Shown: positions 53,616 to 64,000 of the stretch, piece by piece
Numbering within the stretch: the first letter of the stretch is position 1
Layout of the letters: every line of letters starts with the position of its first letter
Assembly (NCBI GenBank): GCA_945859605.1
Contig: OX243821.1
Location: forward strand, 17,305,509-17,369,508
Direction: 5' to 3'
Length of the DNA stretch: 64,000 bases
Source of the DNA: Lumbricus rubellus
Taxonomy: Eukaryota > Annelida > Clitellata > Crassiclitellata > Lumbricidae
Made by a program: the position numbers and the translations under genes
The notes under the pieces: model-generated
The model's input: the letters and a program-made list of their open reading frames with translations, nothing else
The model's database searches: none
Told to the model about the DNA's origin: nothing

Positions 53616-54465
53616 ACGTTGGAAGCAGCCCAGTCATTTACAGTCCGTGAAACAGCATAAAGCGCAGGTCTAGGCCTACTTGTTAATTATAGCAGATTTT
53701 GGCTCTGGGCTTCTGGCCGAAATTCGCTTCAAGGATTCGGGCCGCTCCAGGCTGGATGGTCTTTAGACTGCTATGATCTGTTCAGGTATAGGCCTATGGA
53801 TAGATCAATATAGGCCTGTAGCGATAAATTTATTCCATCAACTAACAATTCACCGCGTAACGGCGTGTAGCCTACATGGACAACAGCTCACAGCTGCATA
53901 CCAACATGGCCGACCATAGAGTCGCACATAGACCACGCCCTTTTTCAAAATCCCTATATTCTTACATATATATATATATATAAGCTCGTATCGATCGCTG
54001 TTCGCTTCATATTATTTTGTGCAAGTTGTGCGCACAGAAAAAAAATCCTGGCAGCGCCGCTGATCCCGCTAATAGGGCCACCCATTGTTCATGTACAATT
54101 TCTTTTAAAAATCACATTCAATTGCAGAAATATAGAGATCAATCGGGAGAGAGGAAACATTATTAGGTTGGGAATGAAGATATGTAGGAAGAGAGTTCCA
54201 ACATTGGGAGCCAGAACATTGTAGCCTATAGAGAATAGACGAGTGTTAGTATGTGCGTAGGGAAGGTCATAAACAGTTAATTTTCTAGTTGAATAAGAGA
54301 GGCGACCAGAGGTAAGGCTAAAGAAATCATCAAATGCAATGACAACAATTAAGGTAGATATTAGGCTAATATCATAAGAATATTATTAATATTATAGATC
54401 TAATAGCAGCCACTTACCACAAAGCAAATTTAGTCACTGATACGGTAAAATAATTTAAACACTTT

Positions 54466-56860
54466 CTAAATAAAGCACAGTTTTCGCAGAAGAAACGTGC
54501 GAATGTTGTGCTCAAACGGAAAATTAATTTTCTGAGCAGCTAATTCAGAAATTGCTTCGATGTATGGATGATTAGAGTCGATACAACATCTCACTTTCAA
54601 ATATCTTGCAAGAAAATGTCTTCCAAGAAAGTAGGAGCAATTGGTGATTTTACATTCGAGAAGAAACAGTAGGTCCAATCGGTAATGGTAAACGAGTCGA
54701 GCAAAACGTTGCTCAAACGTTGATTCATCATCTATCTCGGCTTCTCCCATGTCCTTATTCAGAGGAGACAAATAATAGAAAAGGGTGTGAAGACCCAACA
54801 AAGATTGAACGTCTCGATCGAAAAATGAGTCGATCGGAGGTATCAGTAAAACATTCGCAAATGAGCATTCCTTCAAATTGCTCGGCAGATCAGACTCATG
54901 AAGAATTCGTTCGCATAAATGCAGTACATCATCGTATTTCCGACATTTGTAAAGGTACAAAGCACGATAGCAATCAGCTGCATTGCACTGGATGCCGAAG
55001 TCTTTGCGAATTGCATTGTAAAATGTTGTCATATTTTCCAAAGCATATTCCATTAGAACATCATTTACTCTTTTATTAATCAAGAAATCAGATGTAGTCC
55101 TGATTTCCGTGAATATGTTCACACGGCGATAACGTATCTGTCTGACAGCACTGAAATTATTAAACATTCTCGAAACAGGAAAATTTGGCTTTAAAACAGT
55201 ATTCAAATACTCGTCCATAGGAAATGCTGATTGTGGTACATCATGATAGAAATGAAGTTGCCTATCTGCCTTTTGATGAGATATTACAGATATATAATGG
55301 GCAAACACCTTTGGGGAAAGACGCAGATCAGTATAGATCCGATTACCAATGCATTGGAGATTGGGTTTACTGCTTGTAATCTCCATTTGTAGCACACGAA
55401 ATCCAATGATTCTTGCGATATCGTCAATAAACAGCAGACATCCTGCATTCAATGTTTCATTTCTCTCCTCTTGAGTAGAATGGTCTTCGAGAAATGCCAA
55501 ACATAAGCGTATTGCTTCTTGATATTCTGATTCGATAAAATGGAGGGCTGCAAGATAGACCAATGCGGCAGTAACAATGCCATTGGATTCAACTTCGCTA
55601 TATCCTATAGATTTCTAAGAAACTCTTTTGACAGGATAGACATGAGTTGAAATTCTGAACGATTGTTTGATCCAGTTAAATTGATCATGACATCTTGCGC
55701 TCGGATGAATTGAATTCGACTGCTGTGAACACGTTCGGAAAGCGTGACGGCTGTAGGAAAGTTATGATGCATAGATCTTACATTTTTGGGCTGCATTGAA
55801 ATCGCGTTGACGATCTCAACAGAGAGACCGCTATGCCATGAAATATAACCGCGACCAATGCCATATGCGGTATGCAAAATGTGCAGAACGATGTCATAGT
55901 ACGTGAGACATGAGACGTTCCGTTTTGTTGGCAGATCTGACAGTAAACTGTTTTTCATTAACAGTAGACATCTTGAATGATATCTTACTGTGAATAAGTG
56001 GTGCATTCCGGAATTGTATCCCAGTTCTATAGTGTTGCGGAGATCTCTATGAGAATCTCTAAATGTGGTAAAAAATAAATTCTTCAATGTTTTTGTTTTT
56101 GCTTCATTACACCTCCAAAATTCTAAAAGAGGCAACAAGAAATTCACAAAATGTGGCATCGGTTCCATCGTGACCGTAATCTTCGTTTTGTGTCTCAGAA
56201 TGAAAAACTTAATGTAATTTTCTTCGAACCAATGACACAGAATCACAGAATTTCGGTATGTGTCAAGTCGTCTTTTGGTTTTGTTGATAATTGTTGAGTG
56301 CGATGGCTCATGAAATAAATTTGCTTCAGGGATAAAGTAGTTCGGATAGTATCCTTTCTTCAACCATCCAGAAAGTTTTTGTAGCAACTCGCAGCAGATC
56401 TTAATAACAGAAGAAGTATTCCACCATTCCGGCGACATCTCTTCACAAGTCCACAGCATCAACGTCTTTAAATGATACGGACAGAGAACCTCATCTTCCT
56501 TCAGACAATCCTTTCGAATTAATTCTCTCTTTGCGAAGAATCGCAACAGATGATAGACGATTTGCTGAATGGGAGTCCAGCTCTGGAGTAAAATTACCTC
56601 AGCCATGGAGAATGAAAATCTCCACTGGCGTATATCGTCTCTGCAGGAACGATGCTGAACGTATACAACATGACAACCGTTTAGTACAACCTCCGCGATT
56701 GTATCTGTCGTCGGCCATCCATTACTCCTTGGTCGTTTAGGCCAACCTTCGGCTGCTTTAGGCCACTGAGGACACCACACGCTATAGACGTAATCACTTA
56801 GGGTTAAACAACCAGATTCTGTTTCTTCCTGATGTGTACATTGCTCAGCCAGTAGTAAAG
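54466..56860 (-). pseudogene. truncated paralogue of the Mab-21/cGAS-like gene
   Basis: Two minus-strand frames (56780-55605 and 55563-54466) align end to end with residues from about 180 to 965 of the intact gene at 10752, roughly 80% identical by eye. At about 55612 a single T is missing (TTT against TTTT), which gives a TAG after FLRNL. One further 3-residue gap is visible (SANDFLFNE against SDFLINK). The nucleotidyltransferase part with GS and DTD is absent. Similarity, both DNA and protein, fades near 56860 where the decayed Gmr1-like element begins; a TAG lies at about 56870. Two exons instead of a frameshift is unlikely, because the break is one base within continuous homology. Confidence 0.88.
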
Positions 56861-59742
56861 TCTGTTGATGCTAGTGTACAGCTTGACCTTGAGTTGCATA
56901 GTTTATTCAACGAGTCTACTGTATGTCAGGCTGAATTTACTGACCACGTGTTGCGCGAGACTTTAATTAGTCTCCAGAAAGCGGACGCCACATTACAACC
57001 CTTGTTTCGGTTGGCTGAACAGAGGGATGGTCAGTCTATTGAGCGTCAGTCGTACTCTGTAGAAAACGGGGTCTTAATACGACGGTGGACGGATTTGTAT
57101 ACGCCTGATGACATTGGCTATGTTCAGATTTTGGTTCCAACAGAGTTGCGTGCAAAATTGTTGTACGTTTCCCATGAAACTCCTGTAAGTGGCCATTTGG
57201 GCGTGAGAAAAACTCTGGACCGTTTATTGCGCCATTTGTATTGGCCGGGTATCAATTCGACTGTTCGCACTTAATGTCGGACTTGTGATATCTGTCAGAG
57301 GTTAGGTAAGGGAGTTTCTCCCTCTCGGGCTCCTCTGATTAATTATCCGGTTATTACAGAGCCATACTTGCGACTGGCAATGGATATCGTAGGGCCATTG
57401 AGTGTGTGTGATAATTCTAGGAATCGTTTCATACTTACTGTCATTGATCTTGCCACACATTATCCTTTTGCATTTCCCTTGCGAAACCATACAGCAAGAG
57501 ATGTCGCAAAAGCATTGATCTCGGTGTTTTCTATGTTTGGGTTTCCGAATAAGATCCTTTCTGACTGCGGATCTGACTTCATGTCGGATCTCATGCAAAT
57601 ATTTCTACACGAATATAATGTGGTGCAACTAAAATCCAGTCGTTACCACGCACAAACAAATGGTTGCTGTGAGAGATTTCACAGGACTTTGAAGGATATG
57701 CTTAGGGCAAATGTTGAGGATTTCCCTGGCACGTGGGAAGAAATTTTGCCCTGGGTCTTGTTTGCCTACCGAGAAGTGCCGGTCCGGGGTCTGGGGTTCA
57801 GCAGTTTCAATCTTGTTTTTGGAAGGTGTGTGAATGGTCCTTTACGTTTAATCAAACAAAGTTGTTTGACTGACGATGTTTTGTCTGGTGTGAGGAAAAC
57901 GAATTTGATTGATTTTGTGACTGATTTGCGTGATCGAATTCGAACGTCTGTGCGTTTAGCGAATGAAAATGCGTTGGTGGCTCAATCTAAATCAAAAGCG
58001 TGGTATGATAAATGTGCCAAGATGGTTGCCTTTGAAGCAGGACAGCAGGTTCTGTTGTTGCTTCCGTTAATCGGAAAACCACTGGAGGCCAAATATTGTG
58101 GCCCATATGTCGTCCTGGAACGATTGGGGCCGGTTGACTATTTGGTTGCCACACCCGACAGGCGCACAAGCAAGCGTGTTGTGCATGTCAATGTAATGAA
58201 GAGGTATGAATTTCGTCATAAGTGTGCACTTGGGGTTGGGTTGGTTGTGCCTGTGTCTTTGGTCGATGTGTCTGAAGGTGTGTCTCCGGTAATACCTGTT
58301 CAACCGACACCGTCGCCTGATTTAGCTGAAGTTGTCTCTAACAGTTCTTTGAATCTTGTGCAGAAGGGTGAATTGCTGTGCACGCTACGTGCGTTTAACG
58401 ACGTATTTAGCGATGTACCAGGCAAGACTTCACTTGTCTCACATCATATTGAATTGACCCAAGGTGCACGTCCTGTGGGTCAGACGGCGTATCGGCTGCA
58501 TCCTGAGCGTATGGCACAGGTAGACGCAGAGATTAACAACCTAATTCAGGCGGGCATTGTTGAAGAGTCAGACAGTGCATGGGCCGCACCTGTTGTGCTT
58601 GTACCTAAGCCAGATGGCTCCTTGAGATTATGTAGAGACTTCCGCCGCTTGAACGCCCTTACAGGGGCCGATCCCTACCCTATGTCGAGAGTGGAATCTC
58701 TAATTGATAAAGTTGGAAAAGCCAAATTTATGACTAAGCTTGATGCAAAACGGGATTTCTAGCAGATTTCGATGGACAGTGAATCTATCCATTTAACTGG
58801 ATTTGTCACCCCTCCCCCCGTGGTCACTATCAGTGACGCTACATGACGTTCACTTGAAGAACGCACCCGCTGCCTTTTCACGGTTGATTTCTAAATTACT
58901 GCGTGGTTTAGATAAGTTTTGTGATGGTTACTTACATGTAGATGATATGATCATTTTTAATTCATCGTGGTCTGGTCATTTGGATCACTTGAAACGTGTT
59001 CTCACTCGCATAGCTGATGCTCGCCTAACTCTGAATCTCAGGAAATGTGTTTTCGCTAATGCCGAACTGGATTTGTGGGCCACCATATTGGGCTAAATTC
59101 TGTGCAAACACGCACAAAGAAGGTAGAGGCCTTGTTACACTTTCCACGGCCCCAGAATAAAAATTAAAAAAATGCAATCTTTTCTTGGGTTAGCTGGATA
59201 TTACAGAAAATTCCTTCCACATTACTCGAACATTACGCTGGCTCTTACTGCTTTACCAAGGCAAGGTCATGTTTACTTGGTCGCGTGAGGCAGAAAACGC
59301 ATTTGTTGAATTGAAGTCTAGAATGGCTTCACGGCCCATCCTTAAACCACCTGACTTTGATAAACCCTTTTCTTTGGCTGTTGATGCTTCTCAATTTTGT
59401 GTGGGAGGTTGTCTGTTCCAGGTGACTGACGATGTGGAACACCCGGTCTGCTTCATGAGTCACAAAATGAGTCCGGCCGAAATACGATACTCGACAATTG
59501 AGAAGGAAGCGCTTGCGCTGGTCATTGGTGTACGCGCCTTCAGCGTATACTTTGGTTCTGCTCCAGTGGTTGTGTACACGGATCACAGATTCAGTCCACT
59601 TCAAATCATAAACCGGATGGCTACTGCAAACCAGAAACTTTTACGCTGGTCTCTTGAGCTTCAGCAGTACGATCTAATTATTAAACACCGACCTGGTCGG
59701 ACTAATTTATTACCAGACATGCTCAGCCGTCCCTCAGAGTAA
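56834..59742 (+). pseudogene. broken Gmr1-like pol
   Basis: Integrase: SHETPVSGHLGVRKTL, an in-frame TAA at 57272, then CRTCDICQR, MDIVGPL, LSDCGSDF and CCERFHRTLK. Reverse transcriptase: APVVLVPKPDGSLRLCRDFR, a TAG at 58760 where Trp is expected, a frameshift near 58840, then NAPAAFSRLI and HVDD in place of YVDD. More frame changes occur at 59094-59268. RNase H: LAVDASQFCVGGCLFQ, EKEALALVIGV and YTDHRFSPL, ending SRPSE. At least two stops and two frameshifts: not functional. Confidence 0.88.
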
Positions 59743-59933
59743 CTTTATGGACTTTCTTTCTTATGGAACATGTACCGGGTGTACCCATAGGCCTATAGCC
59801 ATATGTTAGTGATTAGCGTTCGGTTTTTAGTTTCGATATGAACTTTGCTTTTTTCGGTGCATGAACATTTTCACCGAAATATGTTTAAATTTGGATACTG
59901 AGTGTATATATCTTCTTGTCGTTGTCGGGGGTC

Positions 59934-60319
59934 TGTTGGGAGTTGACCTTCCATTCTGTCTGTCATTCATTCATACTTGCACTGCCATATAGCCGCACCC
60001 CATTTTAGATCGTATAAATAGAAGTGTTTCTGAGGATAGAGGGACCGGTCTTATTTAAGTTTAGTTAGCCTAAGCTTCATGGTTGTGTGCCCTGTAATTT
60101 TTGTACGGTGGTTACGTTTTCCTTATTATTTGAGTCTCCATTATTGTAGAAGACACGTCACACCTAGTAGGCCTAGATACTAGCATAAGTCCGTCTTCGT
60201 TTTCCGTTTTGTTTCTGTTACTGTGCAGTAAGTACCGTTGCAATTGATTTGTTAAAATATTTGAAACTTTTCGAATGATTTTCTTTCATGGTTTAGCCTA
60301 CATACACATACTCCTAACA
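59934..60319 (+). repeat. probable 3' LTR of the decayed Gmr1-like element (386 bp)
   Basis: Begins TGTTGGGAG and ends CTCCTAACA, matching inverted LTR tips. It lies 190 bases after the RNase H stop. It contains GTATAAATAGAAG (60014-60026), a good TATA box for the LTR promoter. No second LTR copy is in the window, so the boundaries rest on the tips alone. Confidence 0.65.
60014..60026 (+). promoter_or_regulatory. TATA box in LTR
   Basis: GTATAAATAGAAG within the 3' LTR of the decayed Gmr1-like element, at a position fitting an LTR promoter. Confidence 0.5.
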
Positions 60320-60855
60320 ACCAGCTAACAATATATTATAGATATTAGGCTACATGCAATTACATCCCGGATAGGCCGCATAATAGGCCATAGGTCAGGG
60401 TTGCCAGGTCGTCACGAATAGCGCGAGTTGGGTTCTTTTTCAAAGCCACTTGAGACTGAAATTCTCGTCTTGGCCACCTTGCGATATTCGGCTCCTTTGA
60501 GTCCTTTTGATTTGTCTCGCGGTTGCCACGGCGACATTCTGAATTCTCAAAAATTGGCCTCAATGCATTACTATTAGGCTACCGTGAATACGTGATCAGA
60601 CTTTTGTGGTGTTGCCTACCTAATAATAAATACACTATTTCTCTATGCACTAAAATGCTAGACATTTATATGTTACGTCAACGCAACTTCTGCAAGTTCT
60701 GCTAGCGTCTTTCTATTTCGACAAAAGAAATTATTTTGCGGCCTATGTAAGAGTGCTAACAGTAACGGGCACTTGGCCTCAGTGGCGTAGCCAGCCGCAA
60801 AAATATATACAACCCGGGCAGCAGACCAATTTACCATTGATCCTAATAATAATAT

Positions 60856-61018
60856 TTTAAGCAGGAATTGGTAGACGGTTCCACGACAACTGGTTCACAG
60901 ACAACTGGCTCAACGACAACTGGTTCACGGACAATTGGTTCACGACAACTGGTTCACGACAACTCGTTCACGACAACTGGTTCACCGACAAGTGGTACAC
61001 CGACAACTAGTTCACGAC
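60856..61018. repeat. minisatellite of ACGACAACTGGTTC units
   Basis: About nine to ten units of 15-18 bases, each a variant of CACGACAACTGGTTCAC. 60320-60855 before it has no gene; CAGTGGCGTAGCCAG at 60780 looks like a hAT terminus without a visible partner. Confidence 0.85.
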
Positions 61019-61045
61019 TTAATGAAATGGACCTGGACGAATGAA

Positions 61046-61375
61046 AATGTTCTTGCTTAACTTGAAGCTGGATTGATAAAAATCTTTTTTTAAATTGGAG
61101 CTAGATCGCTGTAAATAACGTTTGAGTAACGGAAACCGGAATAAGTATCTTTATACTGAAATAGAGGCTGGACTGCAGAAAATGTGCTGAAATAAATAGA
61201 AGCTGGATTGACGAAATTAGCGCTTGAGGAATGGAAGCTGGATGAAGGTATTTATGTTCTTGCTTAACTTGAAGCTGGATTGATACAAATCTTTTTGTTA
61301 AAATTGGAGCTGGATCGCTGTAAATAACGTTTGAGTAACGGAAACCGGAATAAGTATATTTATACTGAAAAAGAA
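61046..61375. repeat. direct repeat of ~115 bp, two copies
   Basis: 'Atgttcttgcttaacttgaa', 'gatcgctgtaaataacgttt' and 'gagtaacggaaaccggaata' occur at 61047-61160 and again at 61256-61370, about 210 bases apart. 61376-61930 holds no gene. Confidence 0.8.
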
Positions 61376-61930
61376 GCTCTTAGTTATTCTATAGGTGGCA
61401 ATTAGGAACTAATTATGTAAGTCACCGACCATTGCATTCAACATAAATTATTATTGATATCGGACGAAAAATATTAACACTGTTAAACATTAGAAAGTGA
61501 ATAGTGCGTAAACCAGGTTGTTTTAAAGAAATTTGTAGACAGCACAAAATCTAGTGTGAGATTTTGGTGAAAATTTGTGACGACCTGATAAAAATGTTCC
61601 CCAAAAAAATTTTGAAGTCTTCGAAGAAACATTTGACGACCTTTTAAAAAGTCTTTTGGCCAGAACTCTTCCCGAATTTCCCCAAAAATACGGCAAGTCG
61701 CCGCCTGTAAATTCTGATGGCCTATTTTAAAAAAAATTTGTGATCCAACTTTAAAATTGGCCTTACACCATATTTTTCACTGCACATTGCACAAGCCCTT
61801 CATTCGAATTTTCCTCTGTGGTAAACCAACTGCAGTTACCTTTTTTCTAATGATTATCAGTGCACAAGATTACTTTCAGGGCCTACTGCACAAATTCATT
61901 TACAATTGCACATTTGTGTAGAACTGCACG

Positions 61931-62398
61931 TTAAAAAGGTTCCCGGACAATTCGGACCGGACGATTCGGACCGGACAATTCGGACCGAACAATTCTTTGC
62001 AGCCCAAATTCGTGATGGGACTTCTCCATCACCCAAAATGTATACTGTCGAAACTAATATTAATCTGACACCTCACTATATATCGGGCATAAAAACCATG
62101 GGTCTATAGGTAGGCCTATGAAACTTACATTGATCTAAATGAGATGCCTATAAGTTGATAATTTACTGCATTTAGCTACTAATTTCAGTGTCTTATTTCT
62201 GTTATTGGATAAATTTTAGAAGATCAGACAATATTTGCTTGGTGCCATATAATTATGTTTCATACCATTGATAAACAAAAGTTTCATAGCCGTAAGAGCA
62301 ATATTTTCACATGCACTCTGAATTGTCCGGGTCCGAATTGTCCGGTCCGAATTGTCCGGTCCGAATTGTCCGGCGCCGAATTGTCCGGACACCGTTAA
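61931..62398. mobile_element. foldback element with repeat-built inverted ends
   Basis: The left arm (61931-61995) is made of CGGACAATTCGGAC units. The right arm (62319-62398) has the inverse GTCCGAATTGTCCG units, five in a row. The outermost bases GTTAA...GGT and ACC...TTAAC also mirror. The middle carries no ORF of note. The class is unassigned. Confidence 0.7.
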
Positions 62399-62584
62399 CA
62401 ATGCTCTGGCGCAAGCTGCATTTAGGCTATTCTGCAGACCGTTAAGATGTAACCTAGCGTCCAAGCCTTCTCCATTTAGAATTTAAGACAAGCCTATATT
62501 GAATATTTTATACTAAATGACTAAACAAAGATACTTGCCAGATTTGCATAGCTATATCAGCAGTAACTATAAAGTAAGCGCAAC

Positions 62585-62875
62585 CATGGAGCTGGGGGGC
62601 TAAACCCCTAAGAAGGCCCAGATTCAACTTTTTACCATGGAAAATGGTATATTTTCTGGGGTTAGCCTCTCCCTAAGAAGGCCCAGACTCGAAAATTTAT
62701 TTGAGAAGAATGGGTTTTTCACAAACTAAACTTCGAGCGAATGACTGAATGACATCAACTGTTTAGGGTAAGGAAGGAACATTTTTCAGGACCTGGGATA
62801 TGTCTTCGCCCCACCCAAAGCCCAAGTCTTTGACCCGCCCCCCTCCCCCAGAACGGAAACCAAACTCCGCGTATG
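62585..62875. mobile_element. CATGGGCG-family MITE, decayed (291 bp)
   Basis: The left end is CATGGAGC and the right end CCGCGTATG. The flanks AGCGCAAC (62577-62584) and GGCGCAAC (62876-62883) form an 8-bp duplication with one mismatch. Shares 'aagaaggcccaga', 'accatggaaaatggtat' and 'cgccccacccaaagcccaag' with the copies at 17791 and 31708. Confidence 0.78.
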
Positions 62876-63258
62876 GGCGCAACCAGTGGCCAGTTATACA
62901 AAATTATGACAGATAATAATATTTTCAACGTTTGAAACGATTATTCGAATCGTATATTGGTCACCACTTTCTAGCCATTGAAGGAATAATTTCCACCGAA
63001 GCATTCTTGACATCCCTCACAGATTCGTTGGGTAGAGAATGGTGACAAGTAGAAGTCAATGAAGTTGCAAAAGGGCCTAATATCAAGAGGTGAATTTAAG
63101 TAGGATTAATATTATTATCGATAAAGTAAAGGAGCATAATTTAGACGCCGTATCTGATCAGGCTTTCAGTATGAATTTATACACTTAGAGCTACTATCAA
63201 GACTATGAATCGTGTGGCTTTTGGCGACATAGGGCTCACAAAATATTGATCAATTTGT

Positions 63259-63475
63259 GGGGCGCTGTGGTGTGGTGGGTAGGCCTATGTTCGTTGCCTT
63301 GCAGCCGGAAGGTTGCATGCTCGAATCCAGTCAATCCACGTCAAGCCGCCTCGTATAGACCTTGAGCAACTCCTTCACTCGAAATTGCTCGGGCGCTGCG
63401 GCGTGAAACTCCAATGCAATGTCCGCGCTGTAGTCGGGAGCGCCTCTGTGTAGTCAGCTTGAAGGGGACGCTATT
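63259..63475 (+). mobile_element. tRNA-derived SINE, second copy
   Basis: The head GGGGCGCTGTGGTGTGGTGG is followed by GCTCGAATCC as B box. The body 'gcggcgtgaaactccaatgc' and the tail 'gggagcgcctctgtgtag', 'gaaggggacgctatt' match the minus-strand copy at 29215-29410. The copies differ by many substitutions, so both are old. Confidence 0.8.
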
Positions 63476-63476
63476 G

Positions 63477-64000
63477 TTCATCGTCGGAGACTTCAATGCA
63501 GACCTAATAAAAGTCAATCTCCACAAACCCACTGAAGGCCTGTATAACTGTATGTTATCGCACCATTTCCTCCCAATAATAACCAAACCAACCAGAATTA
63601 CGGATCATTTCGCCACTCTAATTGACTATATTTATACCAATGCATGGCGTAAATTATCTTTTTCCTCAATTGTAATTAGCGACATATCCGACCATCTTCC
63701 TATTTTGGCTCAGTTCGAATATGAACTAAAACTCCCAAACAAACCCCAAACTAGAACCCACAGGTTGATTACCCAGGAAACCTTAACCGCTTTCCATGAC
63801 TCAGTAGCTAAAATCAACTGGTCGCCAGTTTTAGTTGCCTGTCGGGATCTGGATACGAATAAGGCTTATGATACTTTCCTCAATGAGTTTAAACAGGAAT
63901 ACGACAAAGCATTTCCAATGTGTCAAAGTAAAACTACCAGAAGAAATTCTCCCAAAAACCCATGGATGTCACAAGGTCTACTTAACTCGTGTAAAAAGAA
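63477..64000 (+). pseudogene. LINE endonuclease fragment, cut by window end
   Basis: Continuous open frame of about 174 codons starting FIVGDFNADL. Endonuclease motifs present: GDFN, KPTRITDHFATLIDYIYTN and ISDISDHLPIL. The linker toward the reverse transcriptase (NPWMSQGLLNSCKKK) runs off the window. It resembles Jockey/CR1-type LINEs rather than the RTE-like one at 20973. The N-terminal part of the endonuclease is missing; the fragment begins at the end of the SINE. Whether the downstream part is intact cannot be seen. Confidence 0.78.

Larger units (their letters stand above)
43434..54062. mobile_element. nest B layer 2: hAT-1
   Basis: Left end CAGGGGCGCCG, right end read inward CAGCGGCGCTGCCAGG. 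A GTGCGCAC word lies inside each end. The 8-bp duplication is ATCCTGCT (43426-43433) and ATCCCGCT (54063-54070), one mismatch. Own length is about 2.8 kb after removing hAT-2. It contains two direct copies of an ~80-base repeat (44072 and 53541). No transposase was recognised in 43434-44640 or 52497-54062. Confidence 0.78.
43307..54338. mobile_element. nest B: 11-kb composite insertion in the duplicated flank
   Basis: Relative to the uninterrupted flank at 10595-10640, 11,032 bases are inserted here. The outermost layer (43307-43425 plus 54071-54338, about 390 bp) is an unknown repeat whose ends and target duplication I cannot define. Inside it is hAT-1, inside that hAT-2, inside that an AAT microsatellite with the Gmr1-like element. 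The order of nesting gives the order of insertion. Confidence 0.75.
56860..60319 (+). mobile_element. decayed, 5'-truncated Gmr1-like LTR element
   Basis: Integrase, then reverse transcriptase, then RNase H are readable in this order on the plus strand, followed by a 3' LTR. The 5' LTR and gag are missing. The element begins where the Mab-21-like pseudogene ends; the exact joint is within about 56850-56880. It is clearly older than the element at 45355. Confidence 0.82.

Noticed and set aside
54466..56780. Second functional Mab-21-like gene with an intron
   Set aside because: The gap between the two frames is explained by one missing T in otherwise continuous homology; no splice sites are needed, and the catalytic half is absent.
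60780..60800. hAT terminus CAGTGGCGTAGCCAG
   Set aside because: No matching opposite end within the window, so the element cannot be delimited.
63259..63345. tRNA gene
   Set aside because: A- and B-box-like words are present, but no cloverleaf pairing is evident and the sequence continues into a SINE body shared with 29215-29410.

Overview
The window is nuclear DNA of an animal, most likely a marine invertebrate deuterostome and plausibly an echinoderm. This is an inference from three things: AT-rich non-coding DNA full of microsatellites, very frequent TAGGCCTA words, and two LTR elements with the integrase-before-reverse-transcriptase order known from deuterostome Gmr1-like Ty3/gypsy elements. 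Nothing bacterial or organellar is visible.

Only two ordinary host genes are supported. At 10.7-13.6 kb (minus) is an intact single-exon Mab-21/cGAS-like nucleotidyltransferase (965 aa) with a long helical C-terminal extension. At 41.7-43.0 kb (minus) is a single-exon rhodopsin-like orphan GPCR without a DRY motif. A paralogue of the first gene lies at 54.5-56.9 kb (minus). It is a pseudogene: its nucleotidyltransferase half is gone, it has a 1-base deletion, and its 3' flank is split by an 11 kb insertion.

Most of the rest is transposable elements, many with readable ends and target-site duplications. 1-10 kb: intergenic DNA, a Helitron with a huge polypyrimidine tract, a hAT MITE, an RTE-type LINE tail and a 1.5 kb hAT element with a telomere-like minisatellite. 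13.9-17.6 kb: a complete pogo-type DNA transposon with a two-exon transposase (DD35D plus PHD finger). 17.8-27.1 kb: nest A, a hAT-like MITE split by an unclassified element, which is split by a second hAT, which carries a Helitron and a full-length RTE-like LINE with an intact 967-aa ORF. 27.3-36.4 kb: LINE tails, a mariner carrying a Helitron and a SINE, more MITEs, a third Helitron, and a very young LTR element that encodes only gag and protease. 36.9-40.1 kb: a hAT with a mariner remnant, a short internally deleted relative of the RTE LINE, and two MITEs. 43.3-54.3 kb: nest B, in which the duplicated 3' flank of the pseudogene contains an unknown repeat, then a hAT, then a second hAT, then an AAT microsatellite, then a nearly intact Gmr1-like retrotransposon. 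56.9-60.3 kb: a decayed Gmr1-like copy. 60.8-64 kb: minisatellites, a foldback element, a MITE, a SINE and a LINE fragment that runs off the end.

The host genes belong to families used in nucleic-acid sensing (Mab-21/cGLR) and signalling (GPCR). The mobile elements supply several relationships that can be tested: autonomous/non-autonomous pairs (RTE LINE with its deleted derivative, a LINE with a SINE sharing its tail, a gag-only LTR element that needs a pol donor) and a relative insertion chronology. All identities come from reading motifs, not from a database search.
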